From assembly GCA_023391695.1 (NCBI GenBank), contig JAEWAK010000041.1, forward strand, positions 1 through 64,000: DNA of 64,000 bases. The letters run 5' to 3'. Positions within the stretch are counted from its first letter, which is position 1; each line of letters opens with the position of its first letter. The notes under the pieces are model-generated. The model saw nothing but the letters and a program-made list of their open reading frames with translations, searched no databases and had not been told where the DNA came from. The DNA comes from Bacillota bacterium (GTDB lineage: Bacteria > Bacillota > Clostridia > Lachnospirales > Lachnospiraceae). The position numbers were made by a program, and so were the translations under genes. Positions 53,142 to 62,502 of the stretch are shown here, in pieces.

Positions 53142-55040
53142 TTAGATTGCAGGTTTACTAATATTCCTTTTAAACTGTTCCAGATATATCAGCAGTACGG
53201 ATATATCAGCCGGCGAAACACCGGATATTCTGGAAGCCTGTCCTACAGATATGGGTTTTATCAGTTTAAGTTTTTGTTTTGCTTCTATTCTTAAGCTGGG
53301 AACTTTTGCGTAATCCAGATCTTTTGGAATTAATTTTCCTTCCAGCTTCTTAAAATGCTCTACCTGCTTTAACTGCCTTTGTATATAACCTTCATATTTA
53401 ATATTAATATTAACCTGTTCAATTACATCTTTAGGCAAAGGCTGTCGGTTTTTATCAATTGGAGCGATTATTTCATAAGTCAGCTCAGGCCGTCTTATTA
53501 ACTCTCCCAGAGTAGTTCCTGTTTTTAAAGTATTACTGTTATTTTCCTCCAGTAAAGCCTGCACTTCCTGATTTGCACCGATTAAAGTATTGTTTAGTCT
53601 TGTAATTTCCTCTTCAATCAGCTTCTCTTTTACCAATAAATTCTCATATCTCTCTTTGGAAATGAGTCCTGCCTGATAGCCTATTTTCGTAAGTCTTAAA
53701 TCCGCATTATCCTGCCTTAACAAAAGACGGTACTCCGCACGGGAAGTCATCATCCGGTAAGGCTCGTGGGTCTCCTTTGTTACCAGGTCATCAATTAATA
53801 CACCGATATATGCCTGGGAGCGGTCCAGGATTACCGGATCCCTGCCAAGTAATTTCATGGCTGCATTCATTCCGGCCATTAATCCCTGTGCCGCCGCTTC
53901 CTCATATCCGGAGCTGCCATTAAACTGCCCTCCGCTGAATAAACCTTCGATGTTTTTAAATTCCAGGGTAGGCTTTAACTGCATGGGATTAATACAATCA
54001 TACTCAATAGCATAGGCATTTCGCACTATCCTGGCATTTTCCAGGCCTGCCACACTGCGGTACATCTGGTATTGCACATCTTCCGGAAGAGAACTGGACA
54101 TACCGCCCACATACATCTCATTAGTATAATTGCCTTCCGGCTCAATAAATACCTGATGCCTGTCTTTATCTGCAAATTTTACTACTTTATCTTCAATGGA
54201 AGGACAGTATCTGGGACCGGTGCCTTTAATATTACCGGAATATAAAGGAGACCGGTCAATATTGGCCCGGATTATATCATGTGTATTCTCATTGGTATAG
54301 GTTAACCAGCAGGAGACCTGTTCTTTCTTAATACTTTCCGCTGTGTTGGTAAATGAAAACGGTACAATTTCATCATCCCCAAACTGCTCCTCCATTTTAC
54401 TGAAATCAATGGACCTTTTATCGATGCGGGCCGGTGTTCCGGTTTTAAAACGGTACATTTCGATACCAATGGATTTCAAAGATTCCGTCAAATGATTTGC
54501 TGCCTGTAATCCATTCGGTCCCGTAAAAATGCTGACATCACCGTAAACACACCGGGCATTCAGATAAGTACCTGTACACAAAATAACTGCCCTGCAGGGA
54601 TAATTTCCACCGGAAAAAGTTTTTATCCCCACAACCTGTCCGTCTTCCACTAATATTTCAGCAACTTCTGCCTGTTTTAAAGTAAGATTCTGTGTATTCT
54701 CCAACACTTTTCTCATTGATCTGCTGTAATCCTGTTTATCTGCCTGGGCACGGAGGGAATGCACGGCCGGGCCTTTTGAAATGTTTAACATCTTTGACTG
54801 GATATAGGTCTTATCAATATTCTTTCCCATTTCCCCGCCTAAAGCATCAATCTCCCTGACCAAATGTCCTTTTGATGTTCCTCCTATATTCGGATTGCAG
54901 GGCATCAAAGCAATACTATCCATGCTGATCGTAACAATTAATGTATTAAGAGATAATCTTGCACACGCTAATGCCGCTTCACAGCCTGCATGGCCTGCAC
55001 CAACCACTGCAACATCATAAGTTTCATAAGTATATGACAT
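53142..55040 (-). CDS. mnmG: tRNA uridine-5-carboxymethylaminomethyl enzyme MnmG
   Basis: A 632-residue FAD protein (GidA). The Rossmann motif VAVVGAGHAGCEAALA, then ALMPCNPNIGG, PRYCPSIEDKVVKF and GLFSGGQFNGSSGYEEAAAQG are all conserved. With MnmE it makes cmnm5U34 in tRNA. I choose ATG 55040 (AGGAGG-5 nt); an upstream extension to 55130 lacks a start signal and would exceed family length. Confidence 0.96.
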   Translation of the reverse strand: MSYTYETYDVAVVGAGHAGCEAALACARLSLNTLIVTISMDSIALMPCNPNIGGTSKGHLVREIDALGGEMGKNIDKTYIQSKMLNISKGPAVHSLRAQADKQDYSRSMRKVLENTQNLTLKQAEVAEILVEDGQVVGIKTFSGGNYPCRAVILCTGTYLNARCVYGDVSIFTGPNGLQAANHLTESLKSIGIEMYRFKTGTPARIDKRSIDFSKMEEQFGDDEIVPFSFTNTAESIKKEQVSCWLTYTNENTHDIIRANIDRSPLYSGNIKGTGPRYCPSIEDKVVKFADKDRHQVFIEPEGNYTNEMYVGGMSSSLPEDVQYQMYRSVAGLENARIVRNAYAIEYDCINPMQLKPTLEFKNIEGLFSGGQFNGSSGYEEAAAQGLMAGMNAAMKLLGRDPVILDRSQAYIGVLIDDLVTKETHEPYRMMTSRAEYRLLLRQDNADLRLTKIGYQAGLISKERYENLLVKEKLIEEEITRLNNTLIGANQEVQALLEENNSNTLKTGTTLGELIRRPELTYEIIAPIDKNRQPLPKDVIEQVNINIKYEGYIQRQLKQVEHFKKLEGKLIPKDLDYAKVPSLRIEAKQKLKLIKPISVGQASRISGVSPADISVLLIYLEQFKRNISKPAI

Positions 55041-55138
55041 CATATCCTCCTTAAATCTTAAGTTAATCTTTCCACAACTTTTCTTACCCTCAGGTAATAC
55101 CCCGGATAATGGAGCCAAAAACACGCTCAATCAGATAT

Positions 55139-56515
55139 TTATTTACCCATACAAAATTCACGAAAGATTGTATTTACCAGATCTTCATCCACAGCTTCTC
55201 CGATAATACCTCCCAACAGTTCATAAGCATGCATCAGGTCAATGGAATAAAAATCCTCCGGCATATCATCTTCTATGCTTTTTATCACCATCTCAAGACT
55301 CTGAATACTTCCGGCAATGGCTTCCTTCTGCCTTATATTGGTTATATATATTTCATCGTTAAAATTTAACTGACCCTGAAAGAACTGATCCATAATCCAT
55401 TCTTCCAGCAAATCAATTCCTTTATTTTCTTTGGCAGAAACGGAAATCATATCTTTACCGGTTAATGTTCTTATCTGCCCGGAATCTATTACGGCAGCAA
55501 GATCCGATTTATTTAATAATATAATTGATTTTTTATCCTTTATTAAATCGATTATTTCATAATCGTTCTCATCCAGTTCCGTTGAGGCATCTACTACATA
55601 TATAATTAAATCCGCATCCTCAGCTGATTTTTTTGCTTTATTTACACCAATCTTTTCGACAATGTCTTCCGTTGTGCGTATTCCAGCCGTATCTACTATA
55701 TTAAGGGATATATTGCCCAGCTGTATGGTTTCTTCCAGGGTATCCCTGGTTGTCCCCGCTATTTCAGTAACTATGGCCCTGTCTGATCCGACCAAAACAT
55801 TTAACAGTGAGGATTTGCCTGCATTGGGCTTGCCTAGTATGACGGTTTTTATTCCTTCTTTCAGTAATCGTCCGTTTTCTGCGGACTTTAATAATAATCT
55901 GAGCTCAACTAAATTATCATCGATATGAGAACTTAATTCATGGTTAAAACCAACTAAACTAATATGCTCCGGATCATCCAGGGCAGCTTCGATAAAAGCC
56001 AGGTCATGGATAATGCTGTCCCGGATTTCCTTAATTTTATTTAAAACATTGCCTCTTAACTGGTTAATGGAATTTTTAAGAGCAAATTCATTTTTAGCGG
56101 TAATTATATCACTGACCGCCTCAGCCTGTGATAAATCGATCCTGCCGTTTAAAAAGGCACGTTTCGTAAATTCTCCCGGCTCAGCTGTCCTTACACCGTG
56201 TTTTAAAACCGTCTCCAGAATACGCCTGGTTACTACGATACCCCCATGGCAGTCTATTTCTACCACATCTTCTTTCGTATAACTTTTTGGCCCTTTCATA
56301 ATTAATACCATTACTTCATCAATTATGGCATCTTTATCCACAATATAACCGTAATGAATGGTATGGCTGGGCATAAGTGACAGCTTTTTATCACCTGACC
56401 TGCTTTTATAGATTTTATCCATGACCGGCAAAGCATCTTCTCCGCTTATGCGGATGATACTGATTCCGGCGTTATTCATTGCGGTAGCAATAGCAGCAAT
56501 CGTATCTGTATTCAT
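55139..56515 (-). CDS. mnmE: tRNA modification GTPase MnmE
   Basis: A 458-residue GTPase. The N-terminal formyl-THF domain begins NTDTIAAIATAMNNAGISII; the G domain has GKPNAGKSSLLN, TTRDTLEE and NKSD; the C-terminal end is FCMGK. Start 56515 gives the canonical length. It lies 98 bp upstream of mnmG and acts with it. Confidence 0.96.
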   Translation of the reverse strand: MNTDTIAAIATAMNNAGISIIRISGEDALPVMDKIYKSRSGDKKLSLMPSHTIHYGYIVDKDAIIDEVMVLIMKGPKSYTKEDVVEIDCHGGIVVTRRILETVLKHGVRTAEPGEFTKRAFLNGRIDLSQAEAVSDIITAKNEFALKNSINQLRGNVLNKIKEIRDSIIHDLAFIEAALDDPEHISLVGFNHELSSHIDDNLVELRLLLKSAENGRLLKEGIKTVILGKPNAGKSSLLNVLVGSDRAIVTEIAGTTRDTLEETIQLGNISLNIVDTAGIRTTEDIVEKIGVNKAKKSAEDADLIIYVVDASTELDENDYEIIDLIKDKKSIILLNKSDLAAVIDSGQIRTLTGKDMISVSAKENKGIDLLEEWIMDQFFQGQLNFNDEIYITNIRQKEAIAGSIQSLEMVIKSIEDDMPEDFYSIDLMHAYELLGGIIGEAVDEDLVNTIFREFCMGK

Positions 56516-56608
56516 ATCCTGCTCCCATCTATGCACACTTGAGGACATATTTAGAAAAGAGTGTATCAAAGCAAATTTATCTTTGGTACACCCTCAACCT
56601 TATCCTTA

Positions 56609-57358
56609 TTACACTTCACTATGCTTTTGACTATATTCTCTGTTTTTATTATTATTCCCGTTATATTCCTTATTTGTCCTGTCACCGTGTGAATACTTAC
56701 TGTGATTATTATATTTATAATCCCTGTTTATCGCACCTTTTTTTAATGTAACTACGACTCTTCTGAAAGGCTCTTCCCCTTCACTGTGGGTTTCAACAAA
56801 TTTGTCATTCTGCAAAACAGAATGAATAATTCTTCTTTCATAAGGATTCATAGGTTCTAGAGAAACGGATTTTTTTGTTCTTTTTACTTTATACGCAATG
56901 TTTTTACCTAAGTTTTCAAGAGTTTCCTTTCTTCTCTGGCGGTAATTTTCCGTATCTAACTTAACCTTTAAATAATTTTCACTTTCCTTATTTAATACAA
57001 GACTTACCAAATACTGCAGGGAATCCAGGGTTTGTCCTCTTTTACCGATTAAAACTCCCATATCGTCACCAACAATGTTAATGTCCATCGAGGAATTTTC
57101 TTCATCGTATTCCACTTCCAGTTTAGCATCGATACTCATGGCATTGAATACTTTACTTAAGAAATCCTTTGCGATATTTTCCACGCCGTCTTTTAACTTT
57201 ACACGGATCCTGGCGGGTTTGTTAAATAGTCCTAAAAAACCACTGCTTTCTTTTTCAACAACTTCATATTCAACTCTGTCGCTGGTCGTTTGTAATTTGA
57301 TCAATGCTTCCGTTAACGCTTCATCCACAGTTTTCGCAGTAACTTCTAACCACTCCAT
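56609..57358 (-). CDS. jag: RNA-binding protein Jag/KhpB
   Basis: 249 residues with the N-terminal Jag domain (MEWLEVTAKTVDEALTEAL), a KH domain (VGDDMGVLIGKRGQTLDSLQ) and R3H (NPYERRIIHSVLQ). The last 35 residues are an Asn/Lys/Tyr-rich low-complexity tail. It starts 2 bp after yidC and is translationally coupled. KhpB binds RNA with KhpA. Confidence 0.93.
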   Translation of the reverse strand: MEWLEVTAKTVDEALTEALIKLQTTSDRVEYEVVEKESSGFLGLFNKPARIRVKLKDGVENIAKDFLSKVFNAMSIDAKLEVEYDEENSSMDINIVGDDMGVLIGKRGQTLDSLQYLVSLVLNKESENYLKVKLDTENYRQRRKETLENLGKNIAYKVKRTKKSVSLEPMNPYERRIIHSVLQNDKFVETHSEGEEPFRRVVVTLKKGAINRDYKYNNHSKYSHGDRTNKEYNGNNNKNREYSQKHSEV

Positions 57359-57360
57359 AC

Positions 57361-58626
57361 TTACTTTTCCCCCTTATTATTATTCCTGTTTTTAAGAAGA
57401 TTCGCATTTGCGGCGATACTGCCTGCTTTATAAGACACATCGCTCTTCTTATAATCAGAAGGTTCATAGTTCTTTTTAACAGAATTTGCATAACTTGTTG
57501 TAGAAATATCAGTTGCTTCCGCGGATGCCTCAATTGATCTGGTCTGTTTTTTTGCTAACTCTTCCATGGAAGCATTCGGATCAATTCCCAACTTCGCTTT
57601 CCGTTTATTAGCCTTCATTACATTTTTTTCAATTAAAGTATCCACATCTACTTTATCCATATATTTGTTGATTATTAATTGCTGCAGGATAGCAAATACA
57701 CTGCCGGCAACCCAGTATATACCAACACCGATCGGAAGCATGAAACAGAAAAAGCCTGACATAATAGGCATTACCGTATTCATGGCATTCATGGTTGAAC
57801 TCATAGGGTTATCTTTATCTGCCGGTGGTTGCAAAGCCTGGGTCTGTTTACCCTGAACAAACTGTAAACCTGCCGCCAGAATGGGAATGAGAATTCCGGG
57901 GAACTTATAACCCGGAGGATCTATAATATTTAATCCGCCAATAAATTTATTCACATTTAATATGTCCGCATAATTCGGGTCAATTACGGATTGTAAGGTA
58001 GGAAATTTATTACTCAGTTCAGCCCATTCTGCGGACCGGAACTTAACCAAAATATCTATGATATGGTTCACGGATATAATTCCGTCCGTCGCAACTTCAT
58101 TAAAAGAAGAAGTCTTAACACTGACTTTCGCTGCAAGATCCGTAAGTATATCAACATAGCCGCCGGTACCCCTGACTGCTTCCGCAATATTACTGTACAT
58201 GTGATTAATGTCATTTACATATGCAGGTATATTATAGATAACGCGATACAATGCAAACATAATTGGCAAAGTTATTAATAAGGGCAGGCATCCCGCTGTG
58301 GGACTTGCACCGTATTTCTGATATACTGCCTGGGTTTCCGTCTGTTGTTTCCTTAAAGATGCTTCGTCTTTTTTTCCTTTATATTTAGCCTGAATCTTCT
58401 GTATTTCCGGATTCATCTTTGATGACAATTTTGAAAATTTCTGCTGCTTTATCGTCAAAGGAATCATGAGACCCCTAACGATAAATGTAAATAAAATAAT
58501 AACGATAGCTACATTTTGTATGCCAAATAAACTTAGGAATTCATATATAGCATTTAATATCCATCCCAATATCGATTCAATCGGCCCTAATATGCCGCCT
58601 TGCTTTGTTAAAAATATATTAAACAA
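57361..58626 (-). CDS. yidC: Membrane protein insertase YidC
   Basis: 421 residues of the YidC/Oxa1/SpoIIIJ family. Hydrophobic segments flank the conserved GPIESILGW start, RGLMIPLTIKQQKFS, AGCLPLLITLPIMFALYRVI and FFCFMLPIGVGIYW. There is no SpoIIIJ-type lipobox. The start is TTG 58626, with AAGGAGG 8 nt upstream; a GTG further up contains that ribosome binding site. Confidence 0.93.
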   Translation of the reverse strand: MFNIFLTKQGGILGPIESILGWILNAIYEFLSLFGIQNVAIVIILFTFIVRGLMIPLTIKQQKFSKLSSKMNPEIQKIQAKYKGKKDEASLRKQQTETQAVYQKYGASPTAGCLPLLITLPIMFALYRVIYNIPAYVNDINHMYSNIAEAVRGTGGYVDILTDLAAKVSVKTSSFNEVATDGIISVNHIIDILVKFRSAEWAELSNKFPTLQSVIDPNYADILNVNKFIGGLNIIDPPGYKFPGILIPILAAGLQFVQGKQTQALQPPADKDNPMSSTMNAMNTVMPIMSGFFCFMLPIGVGIYWVAGSVFAILQQLIINKYMDKVDVDTLIEKNVMKANKRKAKLGIDPNASMEELAKKQTRSIEASAEATDISTTSYANSVKKNYEPSDYKKSDVSYKAGSIAANANLLKNRNNNKGEK

Positions 58627-58680
58627 ATCATTTTCCTCCTTGGACACACTTATTTAGTGCCTTTTTCCTGGCTTAACTTA

Positions 58681-58896
58681 TTACGGAACCGGATCATACC
58701 CGCCTGTTGCAAAAGGATGGCATCTCAAAACTCTCCTAATAGCTAAATATGTTCCTTTTAGCGCACCATATTTTTCCAGTGCCTGAAGTGCATACAAAGA
58801 GCAGGTAGGTGTATAAATACAACTGGACCTTCCCTTTATAGGAGAAATAAATCTTCTGTAAAATTTCACTAAAAATATTAAAATTCGTTTTATCAC
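58681..58896 (-). CDS. yidD: Membrane protein insertion efficiency factor YidD
   Basis: 71 residues with the family motif YTPTCSLYALQALEKYG and RCHPF..GGYDPVP. It overlaps rnpA by 4 nt. It assists YidC. Confidence 0.95.
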   Translation of the reverse strand: MIKRILIFLVKFYRRFISPIKGRSSCIYTPTCSLYALQALEKYGALKGTYLAIRRVLRCHPFATGGYDPVP

Positions 58897-59243
58897 GACT
58901 TTATCATCTCTTTTAAAATTTTATGCATTTTTGCCAGATGAAGTAATGCACTGTTTATTTCGTTATAATTTTTTCCCCTTGCACCTGCTCTTGCTATCAC
59001 TACTATGTCCAAACCACTATTAAACATAGCTTCATTCAATCTGTAACTTTCACGGATTAATCTGGTTAATCTGTGTCTAATCACACTATTTCCAACTTTT
59101 TTGCTTACAGAAATTCCGACTTTATTCTTTTCTGTGTCATTCTTTACTACGTACATAATTAAATACGTATTTGCATAGGATTTTCCATTATGATATACAT
59201 ACTTAAAGTTGGTATTGCTTTTCATTGATTCTGACGATTTCAA
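58893..59243 (-). CDS. rnpA: Ribonuclease P protein component
   Basis: About 116 residues. NTNFKYVYHNGKSYANTYLIM, VGISVSKKVGNSVIRHRLTR and LIRESYR are conserved RnpA motifs. The TTG at 59243 gives the usual start context (KSSES.KSNTNF); a TTG at 59264 would add seven atypical residues. It lies between rpmH and yidD. Confidence 0.93.
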   Translation of the reverse strand: MKSSESMKSNTNFKYVYHNGKSYANTYLIMYVVKNDTEKNKVGISVSKKVGNSVIRHRLTRLIRESYRLNEAMFNSGLDIVVIARAGARGKNYNEINSALLHLAKMHKILKEMIKS

Positions 59244-59348
59244 AATCCCACGGCCCTTTCTCAAACCATTCTACAACACTGCCTGCCCGCTGCAGGCTCT
59301 TTGTTAACAAAAGTTTTATAAGAGAAGAAAAGGCCACAATAATGCGAC

Positions 59349-59483
59349 CTATGCTGATAATTTGTGTCTACCTTTTGCTCTTCTGCTGGATAAAACTTTT
59401 CGTCCGTTTGAAGTACTCATCCTGGCTCTGAATCCGTGAACCTTAGCTCTGGATCTTTTCTTCGGTTGGAATGTCATTTTCAT
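59349..59483 (-). CDS. rpmH: Ribosomal protein L34
   Basis: A 44-residue basic protein beginning MKMTFQPKKRSRAKVHGFRA and ending in RRAKGRHKLSA, which is the complete L34. GGAGGTG precedes the ATG. It is the first gene of the rpmH-rnpA-yidD-yidC-jag cluster, divergent from the PRTase-like gene and dnaA. Confidence 0.97.
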   Translation of the reverse strand: MKMTFQPKKRSRAKVHGFRARMSTSNGRKVLSSRRAKGRHKLSA

Positions 59484-59761
59484 TATCGCGCACCTCCTTC
59501 TAAATATACCAATATATATATGGTAAGCGTATTTGTTCTATTTTAATTAAATTTAAAATATCATGTTTATTATATTCGTTAACTGCTTGTACGTCAAGTA
59601 GTTATTTTATTATTCTTCATATTAGCATACGCTTGATTCTATTATCCTGCTAAATTGCTGATTTATTCAAAAACTCAAATAAAAACCGGCCAGTTTGCTA
59701 TATTTTCATAATTTCAGAATAATATTTACAGTAGTAACTTATTTTAGAGGAGGTATAAGAT

Positions 59762-60403
59762 ATGGAAAGCAGAGCATTAAAGATTTTTTCACCCATGAAC
59801 AGCAACGTTTCTTTAAAAATTATACCGGGACATTTCGCCACGGGTTATTCCCATGTCAATTTCTATATTGATATGACATCCATGAAGACTCGGCTGAATG
59901 AAGCGGTGGAAGCTGCCAAAACAATGGTAAAGTTAAATAACAGCGATATGATTGTGGATACCATAATATGTATGGACGGCTGCGAAGTCATAGGTGGCTT
60001 CCTCGCCAGGGAATTATCCAAAGCAGGCATATTATCCATGAATGCCCATAAAACAATTTATATCATCTCTCCCGAATACAGCAACGGACAATTAATTTTC
60101 AGGGATAATAACCTGCCTGCCGTTCTGGGTAAACATATCCTGCTGCTGGTCGCATCAGTTACAACAGGAAATACCGTAAGGAAAAGTATAGAATGCATTA
60201 AATATTACGGCGGAAATATACAAGGTATCAATGCCATATTCAGTGCAGTTGATAAAATAGAAGGCTTTCCGGTTAATTCCATATTTAAATCAAAGGATCT
60301 GCCGGAATATAAAACTTATAATATTAATAACTGTCCCTTCTGCAAAGCAGACCAGAATATAGAGGCAATCATAAACGGTTACGGTTATACCAGACTAAAA
60401 TAA
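59762..60403 (+). CDS. Phosphoribosyltransferase-like protein
   Basis: 213 residues with an orotate-phosphoribosyltransferase-like layout: VDTIICMDGCEVIGGFLAREL (65-85), the PRPP-site counterpart VASVTTGNTV (130-139) and the C-terminal CPFCKADQNIEAIINGYGY (191-209). The two acidic residues normal in the PRPP motif (VxDDxTTG) are replaced by A-S, so catalysis is doubtful. It sits directly upstream of oriC/dnaA with AGGAGG before the ATG. A regulatory role is a guess. Confidence 0.7.
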   Translation: MESRALKIFSPMNSNVSLKIIPGHFATGYSHVNFYIDMTSMKTRLNEAVEAAKTMVKLNNSDMIVDTIICMDGCEVIGGFLARELSKAGILSMNAHKTIYIISPEYSNGQLIFRDNNLPAVLGKHILLLVASVTTGNTVRKSIECIKYYGGNIQGINAIFSAVDKIEGFPVNSIFKSKDLPEYKTYNINNCPFCKADQNIEAIINGYGYTRLK

Positions 60404-60436
60404 AGGTTAAGATTCAGCCACTGCGTTTTTAACGAA

Positions 60437-60473
60437 CCGTATCCGGCTAAGGGAAACCTGCAGCCGGATGCGG
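60437..60473 (+). terminator. Hairpin after the PRTase-like gene
   Basis: CCGTATCCGGCT/AGCCGGATGCGG with one G-T pair; no strong T-run follows. It probably isolates oriC from upstream transcription. Confidence 0.55.
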
Positions 60474-60589
60474 CTTATCGGACTTTACCTCTCCTTTACA
60501 ATGATCTGATTTTCCATTCATATCTTCTCTTTTTTTCACTTTTCCAGCTAAAAATATAACAAAAATTCACCGATAAAAATTAAAAACAA

Positions 60590-60875
60590 TCGTTTCACAC
60601 ATAGTTATCCACAAATTGTTGATAATTTGTGGATAACTATGTTAATTGGTGTGAATATTTTAAACAATTGTAAATTTAATCCCCACGAAAACTAGAATTT
60701 TTTGATGTTTATACTTTTTATAATTTATTCACACAATTGTTGTTAAACGGAATTCGCATGGGGATAACCCCTGCCTGGAGAGATTAATTTACATATTAGC
60801 ATTGAAATATCCACAATTTTGTTATATCATATAAATTAGGTATGTACGAAATTTTATATTAGGGAGATTAATGTA
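60590..60875. other. oriC, upstream DnaA-box cluster
   Basis: Contains perfect DnaA boxes TTATCCACA at 60605-60613 and its complement at 60628-60636, together part of an 18-bp perfect inverted repeat (60600-60617/60624-60641). Near-consensus boxes TTATTCACA (60725-60733) and ATATCCACA (60807-60815) follow, and AT-rich sequence leads into dnaA. Confidence 0.85.
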
Positions 60876-62237
60876 ATGAATGAAATTCAAGATAAATGGG
60901 ACGAAATACTGGAATATCTTAAAATCGAACATTGTGTAACCGATGTTTCTTTTAAAACCTGGTTACTTCCTTTAAAAGTATATTCCATAAAAGATAATTT
61001 AATTACTATTTCTATAGATGACAAAATGATCGGCCCTGACAGTAAAAATTTCATAAGCAGAAAATACGGAATTCCGTTAAAAGTTGCAGTTACCGAAATC
61101 ATGAATCAAAATTATGATTTGGAATTCATACTGGAAAGCCAGATAGAACCTGCCAAAACCAAAAGCGCAGCTGCAGCTGACAGTAAAAATAAAAATCAGA
61201 AAAACGGACTATCCTTCTTAAATCCAAGGTATACCTTTGACACCTTTGTAGTTGGTGCCAATAATAACCTTGCACATGCGGCATCCTTAGCAGTAGCCGA
61301 GTCCCCGGCTGAAATCTATAATCCGCTGTTTATCTATGGAGGCGTTGGATTGGGTAAAACCCACCTGATGCATTCCATAGCTCATTATATATTGGAACAG
61401 AATGCTAACAGCAAAGTTATGTATGTAACCAGTGAGAAATTTACCAACGAATTAATTGAATCCATCCGTAATGTGAATACAACCCCTACGGAATTCAGGG
61501 AAAAATACAGAAACATCGATGTTCTCCTTATCGATGATATTCAATTTATTATAGGAAAAGAAAGTACCCAGGAAGAATTTTTCCATACCTTTAACACCCT
61601 TCATGAATCCAAGAAACAGATCATCATATCCAGTGATAAACCGCCTAAGGATATTTTAACCCTGGAAGAAAGACTCCGTTCCCGGTTTGAATGGGGGTTA
61701 ACCGTTGATATCCAGCAACCGGATTATGAAACCCGTATGGCAATCCTTAAGAAAAAGGAAGAACTGGACGGACTGCAGATTGACAATGAAGTAATGAAAT
61801 ACATAGCAACGAATGTTAAATCCAATATTAGAGAACTGGAGGGCGCCTTAACAAAAATAGTTGCCCTTTCCCGTTTAAAAAAGCAGGAAGTTAACGTCAC
61901 CCTTGCGGAAGAAGCTTTAAAAGACCTGATTTCACCGGATGATAAAAAGCAGATAACACCGTCCTTGATTATAGATGTTATTGCGGAACATTTTAATATT
62001 ACAACCAATGAAATCTATTCTGTTAATAAGAGCAGGAACATAGCTTATCCGAGGCAGGTTGCCATGTACTTATGCCGTAAACTGACTGATTTCTCCCTTT
62101 CCGATATCGGGAAGATTATGGGCAACCGGGATCATACAACCGTACTCCATGGTATTGATAAGGTTGAAGCCAATATTAAGAAAGATCCAAGCATGCAAAA
62201 TACAATCGAAGTTTTAACCAAAAAAATCAATCCTTAA
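60876..62237 (+). CDS. dnaA: Chromosomal replication initiator DnaA
   Basis: 453 residues. Domain I begins NEIQDKWDEILEYLKIE; domain III has the Walker A GGVGLGKTHLM and Walker B LLIDDIQFI; domain IV ends with the DnaA signature GKIMGNRDHTTVLHG. GGGAG precedes the ATG. It initiates replication at the flanking boxes. Confidence 0.97.
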   Translation: MNEIQDKWDEILEYLKIEHCVTDVSFKTWLLPLKVYSIKDNLITISIDDKMIGPDSKNFISRKYGIPLKVAVTEIMNQNYDLEFILESQIEPAKTKSAAAADSKNKNQKNGLSFLNPRYTFDTFVVGANNNLAHAASLAVAESPAEIYNPLFIYGGVGLGKTHLMHSIAHYILEQNANSKVMYVTSEKFTNELIESIRNVNTTPTEFREKYRNIDVLLIDDIQFIIGKESTQEEFFHTFNTLHESKKQIIISSDKPPKDILTLEERLRSRFEWGLTVDIQQPDYETRMAILKKKEELDGLQIDNEVMKYIATNVKSNIRELEGALTKIVALSRLKKQEVNVTLAEEALKDLISPDDKKQITPSLIIDVIAEHFNITTNEIYSVNKSRNIAYPRQVAMYLCRKLTDFSLSDIGKIMGNRDHTTVLHGIDKVEANIKKDPSMQNTIEVLTKKINP

Positions 62238-62502
62238 TAAAGGTTTATTTTTTTCCACAGACCGTTGTTAGTAAGATGTTATTCCCATGTGATTTGCCGT
62301 TGGATAACTTAAAGATAATTTTTATGCTGATTTTATCATACAAATTTGGCTTTCATTCTTTCACAAGGTTATCCTTTTCTTAAAACCATGGTTTTTATGG
62401 TATTAAAGTACTTATACACAAATTAACAGCCCCTATTACTACTGCTAAAAAATTTTATTATAGATATTTATATGAAAACCGCGAAGGGAGTTATACACAA
62501 TT
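62238..62502. other. oriC, downstream DnaA-box cluster
   Basis: TTATACACA boxes at 62412-62420 and 62491-62499, with looser matches nearby. The second box lies between the dnaN ribosome binding site and ATG. Boxes on both sides of dnaA give the bipartite layout known from Bacillus. Confidence 0.65.
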
